Notes: a model not told the origin generated them from the letters alone. Counted from the stretch's first letter, positions 8,227 through 17,454 are shown. The stretch: DNA of 42,684 bases from Lachnospiraceae bacterium UBA3632 (GCA_002373975.1 DFKZ01000129.1:1-42684), one strand, 5' to 3'. Made by a program: numbers and translations.

Positions 8227-11167
8227 TATGTTTAACGACCTTGTCGCCAGAAAAACACAGCAACAGCAGACAAGAATACAGACCGCACAAAGTGTAGGCC
8301 AGACGCTCGATATCGTACAGGAACAGCTCCAAATGGAGCAGGCGCAATATGACCAGCTTGATGATGACGGTGTTGCTGCCGCCCCTTTGACGGAAGTTGA
8401 AAAACAGCGGCTTGCACCCGGTATCGAGACTACCGGTATGAGCGATAAGCACGCTACTAAAGTCAAAACACGTACTCTCAAAAATCTTAAAAAAGGACGC
8501 AGTGAAGTAGGACAGATGGCAACCAGCCAGACTATCCCCCTTATGCGGTCTATGAGAAGAAATGCCAAAGCTCTGCGGGAAGAGCGCGAAAAAGAAGTGA
8601 CCGATATCTCCGCTCTCGCCAATCTCGTGATACCGGCAGACATTTTTGACGTTGCCCTTACCAAAGAGCATTCACATTTTGATGTCAAAAAAGCCCTTCT
8701 CATAAGAGAACAGCTGCGTAAGATTGCAGATTTCAAGGAAAATAATCCCAACGCCTATACGATGCTTGATTTTGATGTGTACACCAAACTTGAGCTTCTT
8801 CTTGACGAAAAGGATGCTTACGAAACAACATTAAGGACTGTTCTTGCTGCCAACGGACTGACCGAAACCGGAGAAAAAGCTACCGATCAGGAAATCCATG
8901 ACGCACGAGAAAAGTATTATATCATTAAAGATTCATACAGAGAGACCATGGAAAGCCATGATGCTAACCTGGCTGCTCTGGTCACGGCTGAAAAAGCCAA
9001 AAGATCCAAGGCTCTTTTTGACCCTAAACTTGAGATGGACCGAAAAACCGAAATGCGGGCCAAACTGACGGAAAAATGGGACGGCGAACTCAGAGACGGC
9101 GATGGCAACTGGATCGACATGCCCCTCGACTTTCTTTCTTCAGAGTACTATTCAAGAGTTGTCTTTCGTATGGATCCGGACGACGAGCAGGCTTCTTACA
9201 AAATGATGCAGTCTGCGATCTGTGCCTACAGACTCACTTGCACAAATGTTTCCGGCAAAGAACGGGATGCTTTATTTAAAAAGATCCGTTCGGAGGTTGC
9301 CCCTACCTACAACGAAGTCCGTAAAAAACTTCCTGAATTTATAGCCCGGATCGAGAAAGCAAATTTTGACGATCTTATCGCTATGGCTCCGGAAATTCTG
9401 GAATTTGAGCTTCCTCTCCAGCATTTGAGTGACATAGTGAAACGGTGCTCGGATTCTAAGGGACTAACCCTTGAAGCATCTCTCGATATGTCTAAGGAAG
9501 AGCTGGAAAGAATCAGTCACTATAAAACTCTTCTTGCATCCGTAAAGAAACGTATTCTCCTGATGAATGCAATAAGAGCAGGGAAAGCAGGAATCCCTAT
9601 TAACTTGGCAAATCTTGACAGTAACCTGAGCAGAGTCGCTGAACATCTGGCAGATAAAAACGGAGATATTGACCCCGCCGGATTGGCTCAGTACCTGCAA
9701 CGCGACCTTAAATCAAATCTTGAGACTTTCTCAGGTATTGTTACTGCGGAACACAAGAAACAAACTAAGATTCACGAAGAAAAAAAGGCGGAATATGAGC
9801 ACTTTGCATCTCTGGAAGGTAAGATGGCTCAGGAAGGGGCAACCACTTCGGCACAAATAGGCTTATATTCGGCGCAGACATTTGACAGCAATCTTAAGGC
9901 ATATCAAGAAAGCTTTATGACAAAGAGGCTTGTAGACAAGGATATGTCTCACCTTTGGGAACTGTTTCAGAGATCGGGATTGCGTCTGAACGATAAAGAT
10001 TTAGGTCCGGAGCAGTTAACCGAGAGCAGCTTCAAACGAATGATCCGTGAGCTTTTAGGCGGAGTAGGAGAAAGTCTTGATCTTAAAAGTGATGATCTGG
10101 AACTCACCGTAAATGAAGGTGATTTTGAATTACAGCAGCTGGAGACTTTGTTGGAGAAACCTGATGAAGAACACATCATGGAGTTCCTCCAGCCTCTTCT
10201 TACCTTCGATCCCATGACATACTTCGGGCGTATAGACAAGGATGTTCTTGAAAACATGGAAAGACGGTTTGAAGTCGTCCAGAAATCAATAGCTGAGTCG
10301 CACCCTGTTCTGTGCTTGAAGCAGTTTGCCGAAAAATTCCTGTTACATGGATATTTGAGCAAAGAGGCAACACAAATAGTCGATACCGCCGTACTGCGAT
10401 TTGAAGCTTTTCAGCGTCACTTTTCAAGTTTAAATATGCCATTCCCTATAGGAACTACAGAAACTCTGGAAAAAGATCTTCCTGGTATGAAAAACTGCAT
10501 TGACAGTGTAGGGCGAGCTCCCTTATTTGTAAATATTTCTCAAAAGGTTACTGACACCTTCCTTTCCGATCATCCGCTCGTTACCTATACATTGGAGGAG
10601 GAAAAAGAATTAAATCGTTTAGGATTCGAAAAAATGCATTTCCTCGGACAAATAAGAGAAACCGGAAAGCCGACCCAGTATCCGGTCTCTAAAGAGGAGA
10701 TCAGTAAAATAGTAGCTACCGATGAATCTTTCATAAAAGAGCTTGTCGAAAAAGTATCGTCATTCTCATTTATAAATAAAGACGGCAGAGCCAGAATTTT
10801 TTCTACTTCCGATGCGAGAGATTTCCTTGCGTACGGAGAAGAAGATCTGCACTATTATGCTGAAATATCTCGTAATGCCTATCTTCTTCTTGCTGCGGAA
10901 AAGCAGAACAGGGATGCTGTTTTAGCTATTTTGGGTAAAAATGCGGAAGAAACTCTTCTCGCATGCAAAAGAATCACTGCTTTACAACACGACATACACA
11001 CCGGTATGACCGATGGCCCGGGACGAATGATTTCCACTGTCCGTATGATGTATTCCGGAGATTCAGATGGCCAATCATTGGAATCACTGGCAGCAATGCG
11101 CGAGGAAGAAATCCTCGCGCACTCAAAAGAAAGAGAAAGAATAATGCGTAAAAACGCTACTCTGTAA
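8219..11167 (+). CDS. Large (982 aa) helical protein of unknown function
   Basis: I do not recognise this protein. It has no signal peptide and no membrane segment, so it should be cytoplasmic. It begins with a Gln-rich stretch (KTQQQQTRIQ..., residues 12-45) and a basic segment (about 77-120). Long Glu/Lys/Leu-rich regions that look alpha-helical and partly coiled-coil run from about 130 to the end. I see no enzyme motif, P-loop or metal ligand cluster. The ATG at 8219 overlaps the GNAT stop and has GGAG 8 nt upstream. The 3' end overlaps the convergent diguanylate cyclase gene by 11 bp, and a 9-bp hairpin lies in its last codons. It could be a structural scaffold or an acetylation target of its partner. 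Confidence 0.8.
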   Translation: MSDMFNDLVARKTQQQQTRIQTAQSVGQTLDIVQEQLQMEQAQYDQLDDDGVAAAPLTEVEKQRLAPGIETTGMSDKHATKVKTRTLKNLKKGRSEVGQMATSQTIPLMRSMRRNAKALREEREKEVTDISALANLVIPADIFDVALTKEHSHFDVKKALLIREQLRKIADFKENNPNAYTMLDFDVYTKLELLLDEKDAYETTLRTVLAANGLTETGEKATDQEIHDAREKYYIIKDSYRETMESHDANLAALVTAEKAKRSKALFDPKLEMDRKTEMRAKLTEKWDGELRDGDGNWIDMPLDFLSSEYYSRVVFRMDPDDEQASYKMMQSAICAYRLTCTNVSGKERDALFKKIRSEVAPTYNEVRKKLPEFIARIEKANFDDLIAMAPEILEFELPLQHLSDIVKRCSDSKGLTLEASLDMSKEELERISHYKTLLASVKKRILLMNAIRAGKAGIPINLANLDSNLSRVAEHLADKNGDIDPAGLAQYLQRDLKSNLETFSGIVTAEHKKQTKIHEEKKAEYEHFASLEGKMAQEGATTSAQIGLYSAQTFDSNLKAYQESFMTKRLVDKDMSHLWELFQRSGLRLNDKDLGPEQLTESSFKRMIRELLGGVGESLDLKSDDLELTVNEGDFELQQLETLLEKPDEEHIMEFLQPLLTFDPMTYFGRIDKDVLENMERRFEVVQKSIAESHPVLCLKQFAEKFLLHGYLSKEATQIVDTAVLRFEAFQRHFSSLNMPFPIGTTETLEKDLPGMKNCIDSVGRAPLFVNISQKVTDTFLSDHPLVTYTLEEEKELNRLGFEKMHFLGQIRETGKPTQYPVSKEEISKIVATDESFIKELVEKVSSFSFINKDGRARIFSTSDARDFLAYGEEDLHYYAEISRNAYLLLAAEKQNRDAVLAILGKNAEETLLACKRITALQHDIHTGMTDGPGRMISTVRMMYSGDSDGQSLESLAAMREEEILAHSKERERIMRKNATL
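11098..11120. other. Strong hairpin at the convergent gene ends
   Basis: GCGCGAGGA (11098-11106) pairs perfectly with TCCTCGCGC (11112-11120) around a 5-nt loop. It lies inside the last codons of the 982-residue gene and 37 bp beyond the stop of the opposing diguanylate cyclase gene. Neither strand has a T-run after it, so it is not a canonical terminator. It may be a 3'-end stabilising or Rho-assisted element for the minus-strand transcript. Confidence 0.45.
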
Positions 11168-13010
11168 ACGTTACGCAGCTTCCTTCTGTCTTTTTACTTT
11201 CATAGACACCGCTGTCAGCTTTCTTATACAGCGTCTCAAAGTCCTTGATCTTTTCCTGATCAAGGAACGCAGCACCGATACTTATCTCAATCTTCCTGTC
11301 GGTTATCTGCGGTATCTTTATAGCATGGATATTATCGATAAAGCGCTCAATAACCTGTTTTGCGAGCGCTTTATCCGTCATGTTGGAAAGGAAAAGTGAG
11401 AACTCATCGCCTCCAAGCCTCATGACCACATCCGCATCGCGGAACGAACTTTTAAGGCAATTAGCTATGGAAATAATAACCTCATCACCCACCTGATGCC
11501 CGAAAGTATCGTTGATCGATTTGAAATGATCGGCGTCAAGTATTGCCAGCATTCCCTTCTCGCCGTTTTCTATTATCTGACGGATCTTTTCTTCACCGCC
11601 GCCGCGGTTCATTATGCCGGTAAGGCGGTCCGTCTCGGAGAGCCATTCCAGATGCTCCCTCTCCCTCTTTTCCTGATCGATGGGCTCTATCATCCACAGA
11701 ACGCTCTTTATCTTTCCGCTCTGACTTCTCTCAACCACGGTAAATCTGCCTCTGCACCATTTATTATCATTGTCCAGATACTCAAGGCTCACCGTATCAT
11801 ATTCACTCATCCTCTCATTCAAAGTGGAGAGATCGATGAACTTGAAAAGCTTATTCTGTGAGGACTCGGCGCTGCAGGCCCACATAGTCTCCCGAAGGAT
11901 TCTCTGCGCACCTACTGTCATTCCCTCCTGGGAATCTCTCATTTCCTTTCCGTCACATCTGACCATCCTGAAGGAATCCTCCTTGAGGTTTATCATATCC
12001 ATTGTGGTATAGATTCCGGAAATGGAATACATCTGTAGAGCGCTGGCTTCAGCCTCCTGTCTCCTCTTTGCTATGTCGATGAAAAGACCTATCATTATTC
12101 CCCAGATCAGGATCATGACCACAACCTGGAAAAACGTGAGAAGTCCCTGCTGCTTCAATACGGAATCTATGTTAATGGCGCTGATTATATAGAACCCGTC
12201 ATACAGCTCTTCCGAGTAAACAGCATAATGCTTGCCTTTAAACTTTACCCTTAAGACTTCCGAATCGCTGTTTTTCAGCTTCTCCATATTATAACCGTTC
12301 AGAAGCTCAAGCTTTGAAAATACATTCCCAAGCTGCCTTGATTCGGTTGAATGAGCCACAATAGTCCCATCATCAGCAATGAGCATAAGCTCATTATTGC
12401 TTCCCTTCTTGATAAACTCAGCGGTAACCTGACGCACCCTGTCAAGGGAGAAATCCAGAGACACAACGCTTTCTCCATCACTGAGCACCTTACTTGCACT
12501 CATTACAACCTTTTTGGTCTGCGAATCCATGTAGGGGTCAACAAACTGAATACTACCGGGATTATTGATCGCCTCTGTGTACCACGGTCTTGAAAAAGGA
12601 TCATAATCTTCATCCGGCACCCATCCCGAGCCATCAACATACTCTCCGCTTACTGCTCCGTAGAGCCCTGTGGAATCCCCCTCCAATATGGTGAGATAAT
12701 TACTGGTCTGGATAGTAAGAGCGTCCGCTATTGCCTCCTGGGGCTCTTCTCTGCTCTGAAGCGTTTCCACCATCCTACCGGTGAGTTCCACAGCCTCAAT
12801 ACAGGTCTGCATATATGATTTTATCTCCCGGCCTGCGGATGAAGAAATAACCATTCCCTCATCCAGCATATTCCTGTCGATCGCCGCCCTTATGACGCTG
12901 GCATCATAGACAACCAACGCTGAAGATGAGATGAGTATCACTGCCAGAATGATGGAGTAGCTGAGCCCCAGCCTGCTTATGAATTTTAAATCCTTTAAAA
13001 AACCCGGCAT
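11157..13010 (-). CDS. Membrane diguanylate cyclase with dCache-like sensor
   Basis: Synthesises cyclic di-GMP from two GTP at the membrane. The order is: TM helix at about 15-35 (SIILAVILISSSALVVY), an extracellular dCache-type domain (about 40-300, with FSRPWYTEAI and DPYMDS typical of Cache), a second TM helix near 305-330, a PAS-like cytosolic domain, and a C-terminal GGDEF domain. The catalytic GGDEF is intact at 533-537. The inhibitory I-site RDAD lies five residues upstream (524-527), so product feedback is expected. I start at the ATG 13008-13010, one base after the stop of the preceding gene; the longer frame to 13064 lies inside that gene. It sits next to flagellar genes, consistent with motility control. 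Confidence 0.92.
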   Translation of the reverse strand: MPGFLKDLKFISRLGLSYSIILAVILISSSALVVYDASVIRAAIDRNMLDEGMVISSSAGREIKSYMQTCIEAVELTGRMVETLQSREEPQEAIADALTIQTSNYLTILEGDSTGLYGAVSGEYVDGSGWVPDEDYDPFSRPWYTEAINNPGSIQFVDPYMDSQTKKVVMSASKVLSDGESVVSLDFSLDRVRQVTAEFIKKGSNNELMLIADDGTIVAHSTESRQLGNVFSKLELLNGYNMEKLKNSDSEVLRVKFKGKHYAVYSEELYDGFYIISAINIDSVLKQQGLLTFFQVVVMILIWGIMIGLFIDIAKRRQEAEASALQMYSISGIYTTMDMINLKEDSFRMVRCDGKEMRDSQEGMTVGAQRILRETMWACSAESSQNKLFKFIDLSTLNERMSEYDTVSLEYLDNDNKWCRGRFTVVERSQSGKIKSVLWMIEPIDQEKREREHLEWLSETDRLTGIMNRGGGEEKIRQIIENGEKGMLAILDADHFKSINDTFGHQVGDEVIISIANCLKSSFRDADVVMRLGGDEFSLFLSNMTDKALAKQVIERFIDNIHAIKIPQITDRKIEISIGAAFLDQEKIKDFETLYKKADSGVYESKKTEGSCVTFTE

Positions 13011-13011
13011 T

Positions 13012-13629
13012 TTACTGTTCCTGTTTCGATGCGTAATAGTCCTCAAAAAGCTTGTTTGCAGCATCTATCGTCTGCTGACTGATTTCCGGAAGCTCTCTTC
13101 CCCAGGCTGCTGTGGCCTGATCGAAGCCTTTCATCATGGCATCCTGCATCTTTTTCATCTTTTCGACATCATCACCCGCAAGAGCCGATGCAAAGTCGAA
13201 AAGCCTTTGTGATGTCTGCTTAACACCCCAATAACCGTCCTCGGAGATATCCTCCTGAGCCTGAGCCTTTGTGGCAGGATCTACTTCGAATTCCCCGCTT
13301 GCAAGAAACTCCCAGATACTGTTTGCCTTACCGAAAGCTCCGGCCTGTTTGTTCATCATCTCGGTAACGAGACTGGTGAACTTGCTCTCCCTCTCGGCCT
13401 GATCTGCTTTAAGCTTATCCACAAGAGCGCTGCGCTCCTCCGGGCTCATCTTGTTGACAGAATAGGTGGCAGGCTTTGAATCTGCCGTATTCTTCTCATA
13501 TACGACAGCGTCTTCCGCTTTTACTTTATCCCCGGTGGATTTTGCGGCAGAGGTCTTAGCTGTCACTGAAGCTGCCGGTGCCTGATAACTGATGCTTTCT
13601 GTAGCTGTTGTAATTCCCAAATCACTCAT
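13012..13629 (-). CDS. Uncharacterised protein next to flagellar genes
   Basis: A 205-residue soluble protein. The first 65 residues are Ala/Ser/Thr/Lys-rich and probably disordered. The C-terminal half (about 120-200) is more structured, with EDISEDGYWGVKQTSQRLFD and then AAWGRELPEISQQT. It resembles a conserved block that I associate with DUF5610-like hypothetical proteins of flagellated bacteria (from memory). It has a good ribosome binding site (AAAGGAGT) and its own promoter at 13699-13727. It is followed after one base by the diguanylate cyclase gene, so the two are surely co-transcribed and probably work together. A motility role is inference from context. Confidence 0.75.
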   Translation of the reverse strand: MSDLGITTATESISYQAPAASVTAKTSAAKSTGDKVKAEDAVVYEKNTADSKPATYSVNKMSPEERSALVDKLKADQAERESKFTSLVTEMMNKQAGAFGKANSIWEFLASGEFEVDPATKAQAQEDISEDGYWGVKQTSQRLFDFASALAGDDVEKMKKMQDAMMKGFDQATAAWGRELPEISQQTIDAANKLFEDYYASKQEQ

Positions 13630-13698
13630 ACCTTTGGACTCCTTTCCTTATGATTCGATCAGCACCTCCCTGTGCTGAAACTATACTGATACATAGTT

Positions 13699-13727
13699 AC
13701 TATACTATAAATAGTCGTAAATTGCAA
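13699..13727 (-). promoter_or_regulatory. Sigma-A-type promoter for the unknown protein/cyclase pair
   Basis: On the minus strand, -35 TTGCAA (13722-13727) and -10 TATAGT (13699-13704) are separated by 17 bp. It does not look like a sigma-28 (flagellar) promoter, so the pair is probably not in the late flagellar class. The rest of the gap between this promoter and the flgJ terminator holds only a small nested inverted repeat (AGGTTT 13758-13763 with AAACCT 13789-13794, enclosing GCCT/AGGC). Confidence 0.6.
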
Positions 13728-13867
13728 TATTTCAGGGCCTTTTATCAGATAATTCCGAGGTTTTTGCCTCTTTTGAATAGGCGACTTTAAACCTTGATCA
13801 TAGCGCTACGGTTGCATCCTCACGAAGCGCATTTGTTACAGACTTGGTGAATTTACCTGCAAAAAAA

Positions 13868-13890
13868 GAGACCTTAAATCTTAAGGTCTC
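13868..13890 (-). terminator. Rho-independent terminator of the mbl-flagellar rod operon
   Basis: Perfect 10-bp stem GAGACCTTAA (13868-13877) with TTAAGGTCTC (13881-13890) and a 3-nt loop. On the minus strand it is followed by seven T residues. It lies 38 bp beyond the flgJ stop. Confidence 0.92.
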
Positions 13891-13927
13891 CTGATCGTGA
13901 ATCGCTATATTAATTGTATTTACCCGA

Positions 13928-14338
13928 TCACTCTGTCTGTTCCGGAGTTACCGCTCCGCTTTCGGCAGCCTTCTGTGCCAGTTCCTCCGAGGTGATACCC
14001 ATATTGATCTTCATCTGATCGTAAAGCATCTGTGCAAGACCGATGGAATTCTGCTCGGTGGACATTTTGGAGATTTCCTGAATAGTCTGGTCCTTGAAAA
14101 AGTCAACCAGCTGGCCGTTTGGATCTTCGTCATCGTCGTCAAGCTTTGTGGTCTTGAGCATGTTCTTGTAAACCTGTTCCAAAAGGTAACTCTCGAATTC
14201 CTTGCAGACAGCCATAAGCTCATCATCGGAAGCCTTTGAAGCATCGGTACCGCTAAGCTTGGAAGATAGATTCGAGGACTTTTGGGAGGCCGCGAACTGG
14301 GCGTAATATTCGTTTAGAGAAGTAGAGGAGATATCCAT
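13928..14338 (-). CDS. flgJ: FlgJ-type rod-binding protein without muramidase domain
   Basis: 136 residues, just the rod-binding (Rod-binding/FlgJ N) domain: ELMAVCKEFESYLLEQVYKNM, then a conserved FFKDQTIQEISKM...SIGLAQMLYDQM block. FlgJ is thought to cap or scaffold flagellar rod assembly. The peptidoglycan hydrolase domain of proteobacterial FlgJ is absent, as is usual in Firmicutes. It lies 54 bp after the flgG-type gene and is the last gene before the terminator. Confidence 0.9.
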   Translation of the reverse strand: MDISSTSLNEYYAQFAASQKSSNLSSKLSGTDASKASDDELMAVCKEFESYLLEQVYKNMLKTTKLDDDDEDPNGQLVDFFKDQTIQEISKMSTEQNSIGLAQMLYDQMKINMGITSEELAQKAAESGAVTPEQTE

Positions 14339-14392
14339 AATATGTGCTCCGTGGAATCTTCTTATGCTGAGTTGATGCGATCCATTCGCAGA

Positions 14393-15208
14393 CTATCGTC
14401 TGAGGTTATTAGCCTCTTCAAGCATGGTATCGGAGGTGGTGATGACCTTGGAGTTAAATTCGTATGCTCGCTGGGTTGTGATCATGTTGACCATCTCATC
14501 GGCAACGTTAACATTCGATCCTTCGAGGTATCCCTGCACAACTTTGCTCTTATCGAGGTTATTGTTGGTGGACTCGTTGAGGGGCTGGCCGCTGGCTGCG
14601 GTCTGGCTGTAAAGGCTGTCGCCCTCTCTCTTTAATCCTCCGGGATTGTTAAACTGGAAAAGCCCTATCTGTATTCCTATAGGCTGGGGGTTGTTGCTGG
14701 CATCGGGATAGCAAAGACGTCCGTCACCGGTAACCGTGATCTTGCTGGTAACGTATGTATCCGCAAGGACTATCTGGTTTCCGTTCGTGTCCAGAACAGG
14801 AAATCCCTGCGAATCCGCAAGCATGTTTCCGCCGGTGGCGAGTGACCACAAAAACTGCCCGTTCCTGGTGTAATAGGTGTTTCCGTCATCCGCATGTACC
14901 GCAAAGAATCCTTTTCCGTCTATGGCAAATGCGGTGTCGCTTTCGGACGCAAGAAACGCACCCTGTCTGAATATTGTATTGATAGATGCATTTCTGACGC
15001 CGAGGCCTACCTGTGCGCTTCCGGGCTTGTTTTCACCGTTTGCGGAAGTAGTTTCCGTCTGGATCGTCTGATACAGAAGGTTTTTAAATTCATTTACCTG
15101 CGTCTTGTATCCTGTAGTATTTACATTGGCAAGATTGTTCGCGATGGTGTCGAGATTTGTCTGCTGTGCGATCATTCCGGTTGCACCGGTCCATAAGCTT
15201 CTTACCAT
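14393..15208 (-). CDS. flgG: Flagellar rod/hook-basal body protein FlgG (FlhP-like)
   Basis: 271 residues. The N-terminal rod signature MVRSLWTGATGMIAQQTNLD...NNLANVNTTGYK and the C-terminal flagellar block SNVNVADEMVNMITTQRAYEFNSKVI are both intact. It forms part of the distal rod outside the membrane and is exported by the flagellar type III apparatus, so it has no signal peptide. With the next gene upstream it matches the flhO-flhP pair that follows mbl in Bacillus subtilis. Confidence 0.93.
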   Translation of the reverse strand: MVRSLWTGATGMIAQQTNLDTIANNLANVNTTGYKTQVNEFKNLLYQTIQTETTSANGENKPGSAQVGLGVRNASINTIFRQGAFLASESDTAFAIDGKGFFAVHADDGNTYYTRNGQFLWSLATGGNMLADSQGFPVLDTNGNQIVLADTYVTSKITVTGDGRLCYPDASNNPQPIGIQIGLFQFNNPGGLKREGDSLYSQTAASGQPLNESTNNNLDKSKVVQGYLEGSNVNVADEMVNMITTQRAYEFNSKVITTSDTMLEEANNLRR

Positions 15209-15255
15209 ATCTTCACCTGATCACCTTTCATAAAAAAGCTCTGATGATATTCCCG

Positions 15256-16032
15256 TTATACCTTTCCGAGCTGGTTAACCGCCACATCCATGGTGTTATC
15301 CAAGGTCTGGATTATCTTCTGGTTACTTTCGTACTGTCTCGAGATGGAAATGAGATTTACCATCTCCTGTACCACTTTAACATTGGCCATCTCAAGATAA
15401 CCGCTGTATATCTTTCCCGCAGCAGGAGTTGTTTCCGCTCCTTCGATGGGATAGTAATAATTCTCGCCAAGCCTCTGGAGATAATCGTAATTCTCAAAAT
15501 CGGTAAGCTGTATCGTAGCTACCTGCTGGTTATTTTGGAATATATTTCCCAGCCTGTCTATTGTGGAATCCTTGGTAGTGTCAAGGTGTATCCTCTGGCT
15601 GTTGGTATCAAGCACATAATCGCCGTCGCAGTTAACGAGATATCCCGCTTCGTTTAGTGTAAACTGTCCGTTGCGAGTATACATGGTGCTGGTCTCGCCC
15701 AGCTTGTTGGTATATTCTATTGCAAAAAAGCCTTCTCCACCGATGGCCAGGTCGTATGTGTTGTCGGTTATTCTGAAAGATCCCTCCGACCAGTCTACGT
15801 AATTCTCGCCGATCTTTACACCGGGATGCATCACGCCTTCTCTGGTAACAAGGTTATATCCCACAGTCGAATCTTTTATCTTTACCGCAAGTACATCATC
15901 AAAGGTCTGACTTGTGGAACCCTCTTTCTTAAACCCCACAGTCGTTACATTGGCCATATTATTGGACAGCACATCCATTCTGTGCTGCTCGTTTATCATT
16001 CCCGTATATGCAGTATATAAACCTTTGATCAT
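15256..16032 (-). CDS. flgF: Flagellar basal-body rod protein FlgF (FlhO-like)
   Basis: 258 residues. The N-terminal MIKGLYTAYTGMINEQHRMDVLSNNMANV and C-terminal NVKVVQEMVNLISISRQYESNQKIIQ are the coiled-coil-forming ends shared by all rod/hook proteins (the quoted parts are read as separate short blocks). The GGEGFFAIEY motif marks the FlgF/FlgG group. It follows mbl after 29 bp, the same order as mbl-flhO in Bacillus, so I place it as the FlhO/FlgF counterpart; assignment between FlgF and FlgG rests mainly on order. Confidence 0.88.
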   Translation of the reverse strand: MIKGLYTAYTGMINEQHRMDVLSNNMANVTTVGFKKEGSTSQTFDDVLAVKIKDSTVGYNLVTREGVMHPGVKIGENYVDWSEGSFRITDNTYDLAIGGEGFFAIEYTNKLGETSTMYTRNGQFTLNEAGYLVNCDGDYVLDTNSQRIHLDTTKDSTIDRLGNIFQNNQQVATIQLTDFENYDYLQRLGENYYYPIEGAETTPAAGKIYSGYLEMANVKVVQEMVNLISISRQYESNQKIIQTLDNTMDVAVNQLGKV

Positions 16033-16061
16033 AATGTGCTCCGACCTGCGCCCTGCGCCGA

Positions 16062-17051
16062 TTACTCTTTATATGCCGAAATGAATTCCACGTATTTTCC
16101 GGTTCCGATCGCCACCGCTGTCATGGGATCTTCCGCCGTCATAGTGGTAATTCCGGTTCTGTCACAGATAAGATCTTCAAGACCTCTCAAAAGGCTTCCG
16201 CCTCCCGTAAGGACTATTCCTCTGTCTGCGATATCTGCCGAAAGCTCAGGCGGAGTATTCTCGAGAACCGACTTTATGGCTTCCACTATCTGTGAGGTGG
16301 GCTCTCTGAGTGCCTCCTCGGTTTCCTCTGTGGTCACCTGGACTGTTCTGGGAAGACCGGTTACGAGGTTTCTTCCTCTGACATCCATCACGTCGGTATC
16401 GCCTGTCTTAAAGCAGCAGCCTACTCTTATCTTAACTTCCTCGGCGGTTCTTTCACCGATGAGAAGGTTGTGTTTCTTCTTCATGTATCTGAAGATGGCA
16501 TCATCAAAGGAGTTGCCCGCAAACTTGATCGATGTACTCTCAACGGTTCCTCCGAGCGAAATGACAGCAACGTCAGTAGTTCCTCCGCCGATATCTACGA
16601 TCATGTTTCCGCAGGGCTTTCCGATATCGATACCTGCTCCGATAGCTGCGGCGATAGGCTCCTCGATGATAACCACTTCTCTTGCACCTGCCTGATAGGT
16701 AGCATCCTCAACTGCCTTCTTCTCGACTTCAGTTACACGGCTGGGCACGCAAACCGCGATTCTGGGCTTTTTCAAAAGCCTGTGGCCCACTGCCTTCTGA
16801 AGGAAATACTTCATCATCTTCTCGGTAGCATCATAATCCGAGATAACTCCGTCCTTTATGGGACGTACCGCAACTATGTTTCCGGGAGTACGTCCGAGCA
16901 TGAGCCTTGCGTCCTCTCCGATAGCCTTTATCTTGTTGGTCGTGTTGTCGAAAGCAACCACCGAGGGCTCTTTCAGCACGACTCCCCTTCCCTTTATATA
17001 AACGAGAATACTCGCTGTTCCAAGATCGATTCCAATGTCTGTCGCCTGCAT
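16062..17051 (-). CDS. mbl: MreB-family cell-shape protein (Mbl)
   Basis: Actin-like ATPase that guides lateral peptidoglycan synthesis at the inner face of the membrane. It opens with ATDIGIDLGTASILVYIKG (phosphate-1 loop) and carries IVDIGGGTTDVAVISLG (phosphate-2) and IVLTGGGSLLRGLE (adenosine loop). 329 residues, normal for MreB/Mbl. Position directly before two flagellar rod genes is the arrangement seen for mbl in Bacillus subtilis, hence Mbl rather than MreB. AAAGGGG precedes the ATG, and a -10-like TATAAT lies on the minus strand about 35 bp upstream. Confidence 0.93.
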   Translation of the reverse strand: MQATDIGIDLGTASILVYIKGRGVVLKEPSVVAFDNTTNKIKAIGEDARLMLGRTPGNIVAVRPIKDGVISDYDATEKMMKYFLQKAVGHRLLKKPRIAVCVPSRVTEVEKKAVEDATYQAGAREVVIIEEPIAAAIGAGIDIGKPCGNMIVDIGGGTTDVAVISLGGTVESTSIKFAGNSFDDAIFRYMKKKHNLLIGERTAEEVKIRVGCCFKTGDTDVMDVRGRNLVTGLPRTVQVTTEETEEALREPTSQIVEAIKSVLENTPPELSADIADRGIVLTGGGSLLRGLEDLICDRTGITTMTAEDPMTAVAIGTGKYVEFISAYKE

Positions 17052-17454
17052 TTTGTTTCCCCTTTATCTTTCAAAATTATAATCGATTAATCCGCCCGTT
17101 TTGCGTAATTTTCCTGCCCATCTTCCCTCAGGGCACAATGACCGAGCGTAAATTTGATTATAACCGAAAGTGGCCTCATTTGCAATATATGCAGGGTATT
17201 CTTTTACATAGCGTTTTGCTTCATGAGGAAATGAAAAAAGCTATTCCCCGAAACATGAAAACGGACGCTATGATCCTGTTTTCGTAGCGTCCGTGCCATT
17301 TGTCCGGTTCACTTCCCTTTGAACCGGATCGGAAGTTAAAAAATATGAAAAAGGAGACAGAAGAGTACTTCCGAATTATGTATCGGCATAACAGAGAAAA
17401 ACTTTAGGCTTATATTTATTATTTTTCAGATCTTTTAATAAACCGGGTTAAACA
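17052..17454. other. Intergenic region with two hairpins
   Basis: No gene is visible. ACGGACGCTA (17261-17270) pairs with TAGCGTCCGT (17285-17294) around 14 nt; on the minus strand this is followed by TTTTCATGTTTC, so it could terminate the exopolysaccharide operon about 160 nt after its last stop. TCCGGTTCA (17303-17311) pairs with TGAACCGGA (17320-17328) around 8 nt, with no T-run on either side. The mbl promoter should lie near 17070-17110. Confidence 0.5.

Noticed and set aside
8153..8751. Two overlapping minus-strand open frames of 172 and 190 codons opposite the large unknown gene
   Set aside because: They are antisense shadows of an open frame with a good start, promoter and coupling on the plus strand; the translations are Ser/Cys/Phe-rich and match nothing.
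13750..13800. A cyclic di-GMP (GEMM) riboswitch before the unknown protein/cyclase pair
   Set aside because: There is a small nested stem (13758-13794), but the conserved GEMM core is absent, and the likely promoter lies downstream of it.
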